Assembly: GCF_025359345.1 (NCBI RefSeq)
Contig: NZ_JANYGQ010000017.1
Coordinates: 232,487 to 296,486, forward strand
DNA: 64,000 bases
DNA from: Mucilaginibacter sp.
Lineage (GTDB): Bacteria > Bacteroidota > Bacteroidia > Sphingobacteriales > Sphingobacteriaceae
Direction: 5' to 3'
Shown here: piece by piece, positions 29,040-38,292 of the stretch
How the letters are laid out: every line of letters starts with the position of its first letter
Numbering within the stretch: position 1 is the stretch's first letter
Made by a program: the position numbers and the translations under genes
Notes under the pieces: generated by a model
The model's database searches: none
What the model saw: the letters and a program-made list of their open reading frames with translations, nothing else
What the model was told of the DNA's origin: nothing

Positions 29040-30371
29040 ATGACTAAAAAAATACTCGCTATCGCATTTCTTGCTTTTACAATAAATGTTACCGCATATG
29101 CCCAAAATGTAAATAAAGCAAAATTGGACAGCTTTTTTAATGTATTAGGCGCCAATAATAAGCAAATGGGCAGCATAGCAATTTCGGCTGGCGGGAAGCT
29201 GGTTTATCAGAACGCAATAGGTTACAGTGCTGTTAACGGCGACAATAAAACGGCAGCAACCACCAAGACAAAATACCGCATCGGTTCGGTAACAAAAATG
29301 TTTACTGGCACCATGATATTTCAATTGATTGAAGAGAAAAAATTAACCCTTGAAACCTCTTTATCAACATGGTTTCCGCAAATCCCCAATGCCTCAAAGA
29401 TTACTATAGGGGAAATGCTGAGCCACCGCAGCGGACTACACAACTTTACCGACGATCCGCAATACAAAACGTACATGGCAAAGCCACAAACCGAAACAGC
29501 TATGCTGGCAATCATCCAAAACAGTAAACCCGACTTTGAGCCAGATTTGAAAGCCAGCTATAGCAATACAAACTTTGTGCTGCTGGGCTATATCATCGAA
29601 AAAATTACCGGTCGCCCCTATGCTGATGAATTAAAGAAACGTATCATTTCAAAAATTGGCCTAGCCGATACCTACTACGGCAGCAAAACAAATTTCGCTG
29701 ATAATGAAGCATTCTCCTTCGTTTATAACGGGAGCTGGCAGCAGCAGCCGGAAACGGACATGAGCGTCCCCGGTGGGGCAGGCGCAATAGTTTCAACACC
29801 AACCGACCTGGTTAAATTTATTGAAGCCCTGTTCGGTGGAAAACTGGTTGGTCAAGGCAGCCTTGACAAAATGCAAACTATGCGTGAGAATTATGGCATG
29901 GCTATGCTTACAATACCGTTTAACGATAAAACATCATACGGGCACGGCGGCAGCATTGATAGCTTTTTGTCGATGGTGTCCTATTTCCCCGAAGATAAAA
30001 TGGCCGTGGCTTACATATCAAATGGAGCCGTATATGCACCAAATGACGTAATGATAGGCGTTTTAAGTATTTACTTCAACGAGCCTTTCGTGATACCTTC
30101 TTTTAAAACCGCCACCCTGAAAACAGAAGACCTGGACAAATACCTTGGCGAGTATTCAAGCACCCAACTGCCATTAAAAATTACCGTCACCAAAAATAAT
30201 ACAACGCTTATGGCACAGGCCACCGGCCAATCGCAATTTCCCCTGGAGACTGTTGATACGGACAAGTTTGTTTTTACACCGGCTGGTATAACAATGATTT
30301 TTAACCCGGCGAAAGGTGAGTTTACGTTATTGCAGGGAGGACAGAACTATTTGTTTACGAAGGGGAAGTAG
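29040..30371 (+). CDS. Secreted serine hydrolase, class C beta-lactamase/DD-peptidase family
   Basis: RIGSVTKMFTGTMI (SxxK), YSNTNFVLLGYIIEKITG (YxN), YGHGGSIDSFLS (HGG). Confidence 0.9.
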   Translation: MTKKILAIAFLAFTINVTAYAQNVNKAKLDSFFNVLGANNKQMGSIAISAGGKLVYQNAIGYSAVNGDNKTAATTKTKYRIGSVTKMFTGTMIFQLIEEKKLTLETSLSTWFPQIPNASKITIGEMLSHRSGLHNFTDDPQYKTYMAKPQTETAMLAIIQNSKPDFEPDLKASYSNTNFVLLGYIIEKITGRPYADELKKRIISKIGLADTYYGSKTNFADNEAFSFVYNGSWQQQPETDMSVPGGAGAIVSTPTDLVKFIEALFGGKLVGQGSLDKMQTMRENYGMAMLTIPFNDKTSYGHGGSIDSFLSMVSYFPEDKMAVAYISNGAVYAPNDVMIGVLSIYFNEPFVIPSFKTATLKTEDLDKYLGEYSSTQLPLKITVTKNNTTLMAQATGQSQFPLETVDTDKFVFTPAGITMIFNPAKGEFTLLQGGQNYLFTKGK

Positions 30372-30564
30372 TAGGTTGTTTTTTAAATCTGCAAGGGTTT
30401 GCACCAGCGCATCGCTGTTCCAAGACTTTCCTGCAATACCTAGTGGGTAATGCTGTGTTAGCGATAGCAGTGGATACCGGCCTGTGAATAAGGCCCGCAG
30501 GCGTATGAACGGATAGCGCGACCCGCTTCTATCAGCGGGAAACACCCAAAGTAACTATGTTAAG

Positions 30565-30861
30565 CTATAATTTTAGTTTATCAGGATTTTGCCTGTTATC
30601 AAACAATGTCAAAATCTCAACAGTTTCTCTATTCGCAGTGAAATATATTGATGTTTGTGGCGAGGCAACGCAACGACGTATTTTCTTTCTTACTATAACT
30701 ATTGGAAAATGTTCGGGCGAATTTTATATGTGAGTTATAGTCTGCTCGAATTGTTGGGTAACATCAATGGTAATTTCAACACCCCATTTTTCCAATAAAT
30801 AATCAACCAATTTTTCGTAGTCATTGGCGGCTCGTTCTGTCCACCTTAAGTTATAACTCAC
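30565..30861 (-). pseudogene. RelE/ParE-superfamily toxin interrupted by one in-frame TAA (30724..30726)
   Basis: 99 codons on minus from GTG: SYNLRWTERAANDYEKLVDYLLEKWGVEITIDVTQQFEQTITHI*NSPEHFPIVIVRKKIRRCVASPQTSIYFTANRETVEILTLFDNRQNPDKLKL*; 9 bp after the antitoxin stop. Confidence 0.85.
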
Positions 30862-30870
30862 AGATTTACA

Positions 30871-31095
30871 CTAACGATATAATTTTTTATTAATTCTTGC
30901 AATTACTTCATCATGCGATAAAGTACGTCCTGCGGCGACATCCTCGAGACCGTCTTTTATTCCTTCTATTTCTGTTTCAGACAAATCACCCCAATCCTCA
31001 TCTGCCAAACGAAATTTTAGACCCATCCGGCTTAATAGCGCCTGTAAGGCAGGCAAATCGCGTTCTTTGTCAATTTCTACTGTTAGCGTTGTCAT
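30871..31095 (-). CDS. Antitoxin of a ParE/RelE-type module
   Basis: MTTLTVEIDKERDLPALQALLSRMGLKFRLADEDWGDLSETEIEGIKDGLEDVAAGRTLSHDEVIARINKKLYR; directly upstream of the toxin remnant. Confidence 0.75.
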   Translation of the reverse strand: MTTLTVEIDKERDLPALQALLSRMGLKFRLADEDWGDLSETEIEGIKDGLEDVAAGRTLSHDEVIARINKKLYR

Positions 31096-31291
31096 ACTAT
31101 CAAAATTACGCATATAATTAATATTTTCAAATACGGGGCCTTTAAATAAATACTCTCGGCGCCTCCGTGGTTAAAAAAACAGCCCCACCAATGTTAATAC
31201 CTCTCAAAGTGTTTAAAAATCCCGGCTCTCAAAATCCACACATCCGCACAATATATTTATCTTTACCCATCCATATTTTTTGTAGCTAATA

Positions 31292-34093
31292 ATGAGTGAA
31301 GAATTAACACCGGAAGAGATACCTGCTAATAACGAAGAAAAATTACACACCATTACCTCACTCGACGGGCTGTACGAAAACTGGTTCCTTGATTATGCCT
31401 CGTATGTAATCCTCGACCGTGCCGTTCCGCATATAAATGACGGGTTAAAACCTGTTCAGCGCCGCATACTGCACTCGTTGAAAGAGATGGACGACGGGCG
31501 CTTTAACAAAGCAGCCAACGTTATTGGCAACACCATGAAGTACCACCCGCACGGTGATGCGTCTATAGGTGATGCCATGGTGCAGATTGGCCAGAAAAAT
31601 TTGCTGATTGACTGCCAGGGTAACTGGGGCGACCCGGTAACCGGCGATTCGGCTGCTGCGCCGCGTTATATTGAGGCGCGCCTGTCGAAATTTGCGCTGG
31701 AAGTAGTTTTTAACCCTGATACTACAGATTGGCAAGCCAGCTATGACGGCCGGAACCGCGAACCTATAACGCTGCCGGTAAAATTTCCGTTACTGCTTGC
31801 GCAGGGTGCGGATGGTATTGCCGTGGGATTGGCTACCAAGATAATGCCCCATAATTTTAATGAGCTGATTGATGCCTCAATAGAAGTATTGAAGGGCAAC
31901 CTGCCAAACCTGATGCCGGATTTCCCGACCGGGGGGATGGCGGATGCTTCGGCCTACAATGATGGGCAAAGGGGCGGTAAAGTGAGGATACGTGCAAAAA
32001 TAGAGGAACGCGATAAAAAAACACTGGCCATTACCGAAATTCCATTCAGTACTACTACCGGTGGGTTGATGGAAAGCATTGTTGCCGCTAATGAAAAGGG
32101 CAAGATCAAAATAAAGAAGATAGAGGACAATACATCGAGCAGTGTGGAGATTGTGGTGCACCTGGCGCCCGGGATTTCGCCCGATGTGACGATTGACGCC
32201 CTGTATGCTTTTACCGACTGCGAAGTTTCGATATCACCAAATACCTGCGTAATACAGCATGATAAGCCGCGCTTTATGAGCGTGAACGATATGCTTACCG
32301 AGAGCACGCACTACACCCGCCAGCTGCTGAAAATGGAGCTGGAAATTAGGCTGAAAGAATTGATGGAGAAGATATTTTTTAGCTCGCTGCTAAAGATATT
32401 TATCCAGGAGGGTATGTATAAGCACCCGGATTACGAAACGTCCACCAATTTTGAAAGGGTGCTGGATGTATTAGACAAGTTGTTTACACCGTTCTTCCCG
32501 CAGTTTTACCGGGCCATTGTACCGGAAGATTATAAGAAGCTTATCGATAAACCGATGAGCAGCATTACCCGCTTCGACGTAAAGAAAACGGATGAACAGA
32601 TAAAGGGGCTCGAAGCCGAAATAAAAGAAGTAAAACATCACCTAAAACATCTTACCGACTATACCATCGCATGGTTCCAGAAACTGAAGGACAAGTATGG
32701 CAAAGGCCGGGAGCGCAAAACCGAACTACGTACGTTCGACAGGGTAGAAGCTGCCCAGGTGGCTTTGGCCAATGCCAAACTTTATGTTAACCGTGTTGAT
32801 GGATTTATCGGCACAGGTTTAAAGAAGGACGAGTTTGTAACCGATTGTTCGGATATTGATGAGATTATTGTGTTCCGCGAGGATGGGCGCTGCCTGATAA
32901 CCAAGGTGCAGGACAAAGTTTTTGTGGGTAAAGAAATAATACACGTGGCCGTATTTAAAAAGAATGACGAGCGTACCGTGTATAACATGATTTACAAAGA
33001 CGGGCAGAGCGGGGTAAGCTATATCAAGCGTTTCTCGGTAGTGGGCGTTACCCGCGATAAGGAGTACGATTTAACCAAGGGTACTAAAGGTTCGCGGTCA
33101 TTGTATTTTTCTGCCAATCCTAACGGCGAGGCGGAGATTGTTAACGTGCAGCTGAAACCGCATAGCAAGCTTAAAAAATTGCAGTTTGATGAGGACTTTG
33201 CGGCGTTGGCCATAAAGGGCCGGGGCTCGATGGGTAACATCATAACCAAGTACCCGGTTAAAAAAATCATCCTGAAAAGTAAAGGTGTGTCCACACTGGC
33301 AGGCCGAAAAATTTGGTACGATGATATATTAAAACGCCTGAATGCCGATGGCAGGGGTAAATACCTGGGCGAATTTGACGGCGACGATAAGATACTGACC
33401 ATATTGAGCACTGGCTTGTACGAATTGACCAGCTTCGACCTCAACAATCACTTTGATGATAAAATGATTGTGATTGAAAAATATGACCCGGCAAAGGTTT
33501 ACTCAGCAATACACATCGACGGCAAGTCGAAAAATTATATGGTGAAAAGGTTTGTATTTGATAACCTGGCCATAGGCAAGCAGACCAGCATCATCAGCGA
33601 TGAAAACGGTTCGAAACTGGTGTTGATATCAGGCTCGGTACAGCCAGTAGTAAGCGTGATACAATTAAAAGGTAAGGAACAAACACCGGAAACCATAGAG
33701 GTTGATCTATCGGCAGTGATTGATGTTAAAGGGATGAAAGCGATGGGCAACAGGCTATCGCAGCACACTGTAAAATCGGTTGAGTTGATGGCTGAAATTG
33801 AACCGCCGGAAGGGGAAGTAATTGCAGATGTGGAAGAAGACGAAACAGTTGAAAGTGCCGAAGAGGAAACCATCGCTGATGTAAAAATGGATGACGATGA
33901 TGACACAGATGGGGACATAATAGCTGATACTAATGCGCCGGAAGATAAACCCGTTCCGCCCGTTCCAACTAAAGTGGTGGAACCAGCAACTGAAGAAGAG
34001 TCGGTGAAACCACAACCTAAAAAAATAGACTTTGAAATAACTAATCCTGACGATATAGATATTGACGATAAAGGGCAGCTGGGATTATTTTAA
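31292..34093 (+). CDS. parC: DNA topoisomerase IV subunit A with acidic C-terminal extension
   Basis: YENWFLDYASYVILDRAVPHINDGLKPVQRRILHSL, NVIGNTMKYHPHGDASIGDAMV, SAAAPRYIEARLS. Confidence 0.93.
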   Translation: MSEELTPEEIPANNEEKLHTITSLDGLYENWFLDYASYVILDRAVPHINDGLKPVQRRILHSLKEMDDGRFNKAANVIGNTMKYHPHGDASIGDAMVQIGQKNLLIDCQGNWGDPVTGDSAAAPRYIEARLSKFALEVVFNPDTTDWQASYDGRNREPITLPVKFPLLLAQGADGIAVGLATKIMPHNFNELIDASIEVLKGNLPNLMPDFPTGGMADASAYNDGQRGGKVRIRAKIEERDKKTLAITEIPFSTTTGGLMESIVAANEKGKIKIKKIEDNTSSSVEIVVHLAPGISPDVTIDALYAFTDCEVSISPNTCVIQHDKPRFMSVNDMLTESTHYTRQLLKMELEIRLKELMEKIFFSSLLKIFIQEGMYKHPDYETSTNFERVLDVLDKLFTPFFPQFYRAIVPEDYKKLIDKPMSSITRFDVKKTDEQIKGLEAEIKEVKHHLKHLTDYTIAWFQKLKDKYGKGRERKTELRTFDRVEAAQVALANAKLYVNRVDGFIGTGLKKDEFVTDCSDIDEIIVFREDGRCLITKVQDKVFVGKEIIHVAVFKKNDERTVYNMIYKDGQSGVSYIKRFSVVGVTRDKEYDLTKGTKGSRSLYFSANPNGEAEIVNVQLKPHSKLKKLQFDEDFAALAIKGRGSMGNIITKYPVKKIILKSKGVSTLAGRKIWYDDILKRLNADGRGKYLGEFDGDDKILTILSTGLYELTSFDLNNHFDDKMIVIEKYDPAKVYSAIHIDGKSKNYMVKRFVFDNLAIGKQTSIISDENGSKLVLISGSVQPVVSVIQLKGKEQTPETIEVDLSAVIDVKGMKAMGNRLSQHTVKSVELMAEIEPPEGEVIADVEEDETVESAEEETIADVKMDDDDDTDGDIIADTNAPEDKPVPPVPTKVVEPATEEESVKPQPKKIDFEITNPDDIDIDDKGQLGLF

Positions 34094-34107
34094 TTGACTA
34101 TATTATC

Positions 34108-34141
34108 ATAGCGATGGGTTTCAAGCTCATCGCTATTTTTA
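34108..34141 (+). terminator. Intrinsic terminator after parC
   Basis: atagcgatg ... catcgctat followed by ttttt. Confidence 0.75.
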
Positions 34142-34193
34142 AATCCGGTCGATTTGTTATGAAAATAAAATTCAATAAACAACAAACTATACC

Positions 34194-35330
34194 ATGCGTC
34201 ATTTACCAAAACCTTTCCGCCTGATTGCTGCCATCGCGCTGTCAACCTGCCTTTTTACAGCCGCCGCCCAGCCCAAAAAACATGTAATTATTGGCTATGT
34301 AGGTGGTTACCGCGGTTTAATTGATACCACGATGGTGGATGCCAAAAAGCTCACTCATATTAATTATGCGTTTGTAAACGTAAAAAATAACCGGGCATGG
34401 CTCACCAATATTAAAACTGATACTGTCAATTTTAAGAGCCTGCTTAAACTGAAAAAAGTAAACCCCGATTTGAAAATCCTGATTTCAATTGGGGGATGGT
34501 CATGGAGTAAAAATTTCTCGGATGCGGTGTTAACTGATACTGCGCGGAACGCGTTTGCAGCCAGTGCGGTTGAGATCATAAGACAATACAAGCTTGATGG
34601 TGTTGACATAGATTGGGAATATCCTAATGATATTGGCGACGGCAATGTGTTCCGCCCCGTGGACAAGCAGAATTTTACACTGATGTTTAAGGCGCTCAGG
34701 ATGGAGTTGAATAAACTGGAAAAAGAAACCGGCAAAAAACTTTTCCTTACTGCGGCAATAGGCGGCTTTAAACGGTTTACCCTTAATAGCGAGATGGATA
34801 AGGTGGCCAAGTACTTAAACTATGTAAACCTGATGACATATGATTATTTCCAGGATAGTTTGGGCGTTGCCGTACACCACACTAACCTGTACGTATCAAA
34901 AAGATATAACCCCGCCTATGACAATGCCGACAAAGCCATCAGCGACTTTATGGACGCAGGCGTGCCTGCCAATAAACTGGTAATGGGCATGGCTTTTTAC
35001 GGCCGGTCGTCGAGGGTTGTGGATACGTTGGCAAATGGTCTTGGTACCAAAACTGATGGTAAAATGCGCGCCGGCGGTTTCACTTTTATAAAAGACAGCC
35101 TGGTTACCAATACTACAAAGGGCTTTAAATATTATCGCGATAATGACGCCGCGGCGCCCTATCTGTTTAACCCTGCTACTCGGCAGTTTATATCGTACGA
35201 GGATGAGTGGTCGGTAAAAAACAAATGCGACTATGTAAACAAAAAAGGTTTAGCCGGCGTGATGTTTTGGGAATACAGCGACGATAAAAAAGAGTATTTG
35301 CTGAATGAGATAAATAAGGATTTGAAGTAG
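34194..35330 (+). CDS. Secreted glycoside hydrolase family 18 (chitinase-like)
   Basis: LKILISIGGWSWSKNFSDA and the GH18 active site LDGVDIDWEYP. Confidence 0.95.
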   Translation: MRHLPKPFRLIAAIALSTCLFTAAAQPKKHVIIGYVGGYRGLIDTTMVDAKKLTHINYAFVNVKNNRAWLTNIKTDTVNFKSLLKLKKVNPDLKILISIGGWSWSKNFSDAVLTDTARNAFAASAVEIIRQYKLDGVDIDWEYPNDIGDGNVFRPVDKQNFTLMFKALRMELNKLEKETGKKLFLTAAIGGFKRFTLNSEMDKVAKYLNYVNLMTYDYFQDSLGVAVHHTNLYVSKRYNPAYDNADKAISDFMDAGVPANKLVMGMAFYGRSSRVVDTLANGLGTKTDGKMRAGGFTFIKDSLVTNTTKGFKYYRDNDAAAPYLFNPATRQFISYEDEWSVKNKCDYVNKKGLAGVMFWEYSDDKKEYLLNEINKDLK

Positions 35331-35535
35331 GAGTCCGAAAGTCCGGAAGACCGAGGGTCCGAAAGACGAAACTGGTTGCTTGTAGCTTTCGCGCAAATGC
35401 GAATTTAGATTAGATTTGTCAGCCTTTAAAAGTTGACAAATCTCTTCCCCATTTCTATATAGCAGTATAAATTAATTTCAATCGTTTCGAATTATTAATT
35501 GGTATTTTAGATTCTAAATGTAAAATACCGTAATC

Positions 35536-35784
35536 ATGAAAATCGATTTTTATACAAAGGCTGTACTTACCGTTATAGCAATATGCTTAAGCATCAATCT
35601 TATTAAAGGATTTATTACGCCTGCGAAGGCGGACAATAGGAAATTTGTAAGTGTGCCGGTAAATCCGGATGGAAGCATTAATGTAAACATCAAAAAAAGC
35701 AACGAAACTATGGATGTTAAAATTGTAGATGTTGATAGCCGGGCTTTTTATTATGCTCAACCTTTGGAGGTGAGAGTGAAATAA
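35536..35784 (+). CDS. Small membrane-anchored hypothetical protein
   Basis: 82 aa, N-terminal hydrophobic segment. Confidence 0.55.
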   Translation: MKIDFYTKAVLTVIAICLSINLIKGFITPAKADNRKFVSVPVNPDGSINVNIKKSNETMDVKIVDVDSRAFYYAQPLEVRVK

Positions 35785-35904
35785 CTATAAACATATCCAG
35801 ACATAGCCGGGGCACATTTTCCTTAATTTAAACTCCGCAAGTTTCGGGTAGGGTTCGGTTTGCAGGCGCTGTACTTTTGTTATGTACAATTAAAGAAAAA
35901 CAAA

Positions 35905-36750
35905 ATGAAAGACCAGGAAATAACAAACTATAGCCGTATTGAGGACGCAATAGGCTATATCCGCAGCAACTTCAAAAACCAGCCTACACTTGACGAAATT
36001 GCCGAAAAGGTACATTTAAGCCCCTTCCATTTTCAGCGCATATTTACCGACTGGGCAGGCGTGAGCCCAAAAAAGTTTTTACAATACATCAGTTTGGACC
36101 ATGCTAAAAAAATGCTTGCCAGCCAGGCCACATTGTTTGATACCGCTTTTGAAACCGGCCTTTCGGGCACCAGCAGACTGCACGATCTATTTGTAAACAT
36201 TGAAGGTATGACCCCCGGCGAATACAAAAACGGCGGCGAAAGTCTTGCAATTAACTACAGCTATGCGGAAAGCCCGTTTGGTAATGTAATGGTAGCATCG
36301 ACCCCAAAAGGCATTTGTCATATAACGTTTGCAACCAGCGAGGCAGAAGGATTAACTGAATTGCAAAAAGTATTCCCGAACGCTACCTACAAACCCATGG
36401 TGGATTTAATACAGCAAAACGCCCTGCATATTTTCAGGCACGACTGGAGCAAGCTGGAGGAAATTAAACTGCACCTAAAGGGTACCGAATTCCAATTGAA
36501 GGTATGGGAAACGCTGTTGAAAATCCCCGCAGGTAAATTATCAACCTACGGTAATATAGCAAATCAGCTAAACCAGCCCACAGCTTCTAGGGCGGTGGGA
36601 AGTGCGGTAGGGGATAACCCGGTAGCATTTTTGATCCCATGCCACAGGGTTATACAATCAACCGGAGAATTTGGGCAATACCACTGGGGCAGCAATCGCA
36701 AAACAGCCATTATTGGCTGGGAGGCGGCACAAATGGAAATTGCTAATTAA
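35905..36750 (+). CDS. Ada-like protein: AraC-type HTH fused to O6-methylguanine-DNA methyltransferase
   Basis: ATG 35905; PTLDEIAEKVHLSPFHFQRIFTDWAGVSPKKF; active site NPVAFLIPCHRVIQSTG. Confidence 0.92.
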   Translation: MKDQEITNYSRIEDAIGYIRSNFKNQPTLDEIAEKVHLSPFHFQRIFTDWAGVSPKKFLQYISLDHAKKMLASQATLFDTAFETGLSGTSRLHDLFVNIEGMTPGEYKNGGESLAINYSYAESPFGNVMVASTPKGICHITFATSEAEGLTELQKVFPNATYKPMVDLIQQNALHIFRHDWSKLEEIKLHLKGTEFQLKVWETLLKIPAGKLSTYGNIANQLNQPTASRAVGSAVGDNPVAFLIPCHRVIQSTGEFGQYHWGSNRKTAIIGWEAAQMEIAN

Positions 36751-36772
36751 TTCACCCGTAGAAACACAATAC

Positions 36773-37486
36773 ATGACCGACATAACAACATCCATAGAAA
36801 AAATAGACTGGCAAAACGTAACCGAAAACATGAACGACAACGGTTACGCTATCATACCCAACTTAATTAGCGACGAAGATTGCAGCGAGTTGATTAGCAA
36901 TTACAGTAATTCGGAGGCATACCGCAAAACGGTGGTGATGGAACGCTACCGCTACGGCCTGGGCGAATACCGGTATTTTGCCTATCCTTTGCCGCCGTTA
37001 ATTCAGCAGTTAAGAGAGCATGTTTACCCGAGGCTGGCACCGATCGCAAATAATTGGATGAAAGCACTTAATATTCAAACCATCTTCCCGGCTACGTTTG
37101 CCGAATTGCAACAGCTTTGCCACGCTAATAACCAAACGAAACCAACCGCTTTGATTTTAAAATATGGCCCGGGTGGCTTTAATACCCTGCACCAGGATTT
37201 ATATGGCGATGTGTACTTTCCCATGCAAATGGTGCTATTTTTAACTGAGCCGGATAACGATTATACCGGCGGCGAGTTTGTGCTGACAGAACAGATACCG
37301 AGGGCGCAGTCAAAGGCCATCGTGCTAAAGCCACGCAAGGGCGATGTGTTGGTGTTTACAACAAATTTCCGCCCGGTGAAAGGCACAAAAGGCTACTACC
37401 GGGTTAATATGAAACATGGAGTTAGCCAGCTGCACAGCGGGGCGCGTTACACAGCAGGTGTGATTTTTCATGATGCTTTAAGTTAA
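36773..37486 (+). CDS. 2OG-Fe(II) oxygenase in the Ada/AlkB cluster
   Basis: MTDITTSIEKIDWQNVTENMNDNGYAIIPNLIS; NTLHQDLYGDVYFPMQMVLFL; KPRKGDVLVFTTNFRPVKGTKGYYRVNMKHGVS. Confidence 0.8.
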   Translation: MTDITTSIEKIDWQNVTENMNDNGYAIIPNLISDEDCSELISNYSNSEAYRKTVVMERYRYGLGEYRYFAYPLPPLIQQLREHVYPRLAPIANNWMKALNIQTIFPATFAELQQLCHANNQTKPTALILKYGPGGFNTLHQDLYGDVYFPMQMVLFLTEPDNDYTGGEFVLTEQIPRAQSKAIVLKPRKGDVLVFTTNFRPVKGTKGYYRVNMKHGVSQLHSGARYTAGVIFHDALS

Positions 37487-37491
37487 TTTAC

Positions 37492-38094
37492 ATGGACTTA
37501 TTTAGCACAGGCCAAACTGAAAACCTGCTGCCATTTGGCGGGACGGTAATTTATCACGGCAAAATTATGAAGCCCGGTGCCGCGGCAAATTACCACAACG
37601 TGTTAATGGAAACGATACAATGGAAAAATGATGAAGCTGTAATTTTCGGCAAACATATTATCACCAAGCGCAAAGCGGCCTGGTATGGCGATGAAGGGTA
37701 TTTGTACACCTACTCAAACACCACTAAAAAAGCCCTTGCCTGGACACCAGAACTGCTCGAGTTAAAACAAATGGTTGAGACCTTGACCGGCACGACCTTT
37801 AACTCATGCCTGCTCAACCTGTACCACAATGGCGATGAAGGCATGGCCTGGCATAGCGATGATGAGTCGTCGCTTGGCAAAAACACCACCATCGTGTCGC
37901 TCAGTTTTGGCGCCGAAAGAAAGTTTAGCCTTAAACATAAAAAAGGCAAAGAAACGGTATCGGTAATACTGGAAAGCGGCAGCCTGCTGGTGATGAAGGA
38001 TGCCACCCAAACCAATTGGTTGCACAGTTTACCAAAATCGAAGAAGGTGGTGCGGCCAAGGATAAATCTTACTTTTAGAACTATTGTTCCGTAG
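37492..38094 (+). CDS. alkB: AlkB-like 2OG-Fe(II) dioxygenase
   Basis: FNSCLLNLYHNGDEGMAWHSDDESSLGKNTTIVSLSFGAERKFSLKHK; WLHSLPKSKKVVRPRINLTFR. Confidence 0.9.
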   Translation: MDLFSTGQTENLLPFGGTVIYHGKIMKPGAAANYHNVLMETIQWKNDEAVIFGKHIITKRKAAWYGDEGYLYTYSNTTKKALAWTPELLELKQMVETLTGTTFNSCLLNLYHNGDEGMAWHSDDESSLGKNTTIVSLSFGAERKFSLKHKKGKETVSVILESGSLLVMKDATQTNWLHSLPKSKKVVRPRINLTFRTIVP

Positions 38095-38116
38095 CGCCCG
38101 GGTGCAACCCGGTGCT
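38093..38116. repeat. REP-like hairpin (agcgcccgggtgcaacccggtgct)
   Basis: ccgggt-gca-acccgg dyad with outer agc/gct, directly after alkB. Confidence 0.55.
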
Positions 38117-38292
38117 AATAACCGGGCAACGGATAACCCCGCATCTCTATTACAAATCCTTTACAAAACAAACAATAAATCCACCTGTTTGTGTTCCGTA
38201 TTTACCTTAGTGTAACAAGCTAAAAATTTCTAATTTAGCTGTGCTATTTAAACAGGCTACCTTTATAATTTTTGCTAACCCTATATTGCTAA

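Noticed and set aside
30327-30545. 72-aa minus ORF
   Set aside because: Overlaps the serine hydrolase end and the candidate intergenic repeat; no protein-like features.
31445-34015. Several long minus-strand ORFs inside parC
   Set aside because: Antisense shadows of a well-supported gene; composition reflects the complementary codons (e.g. Ser-rich 33535..33918).
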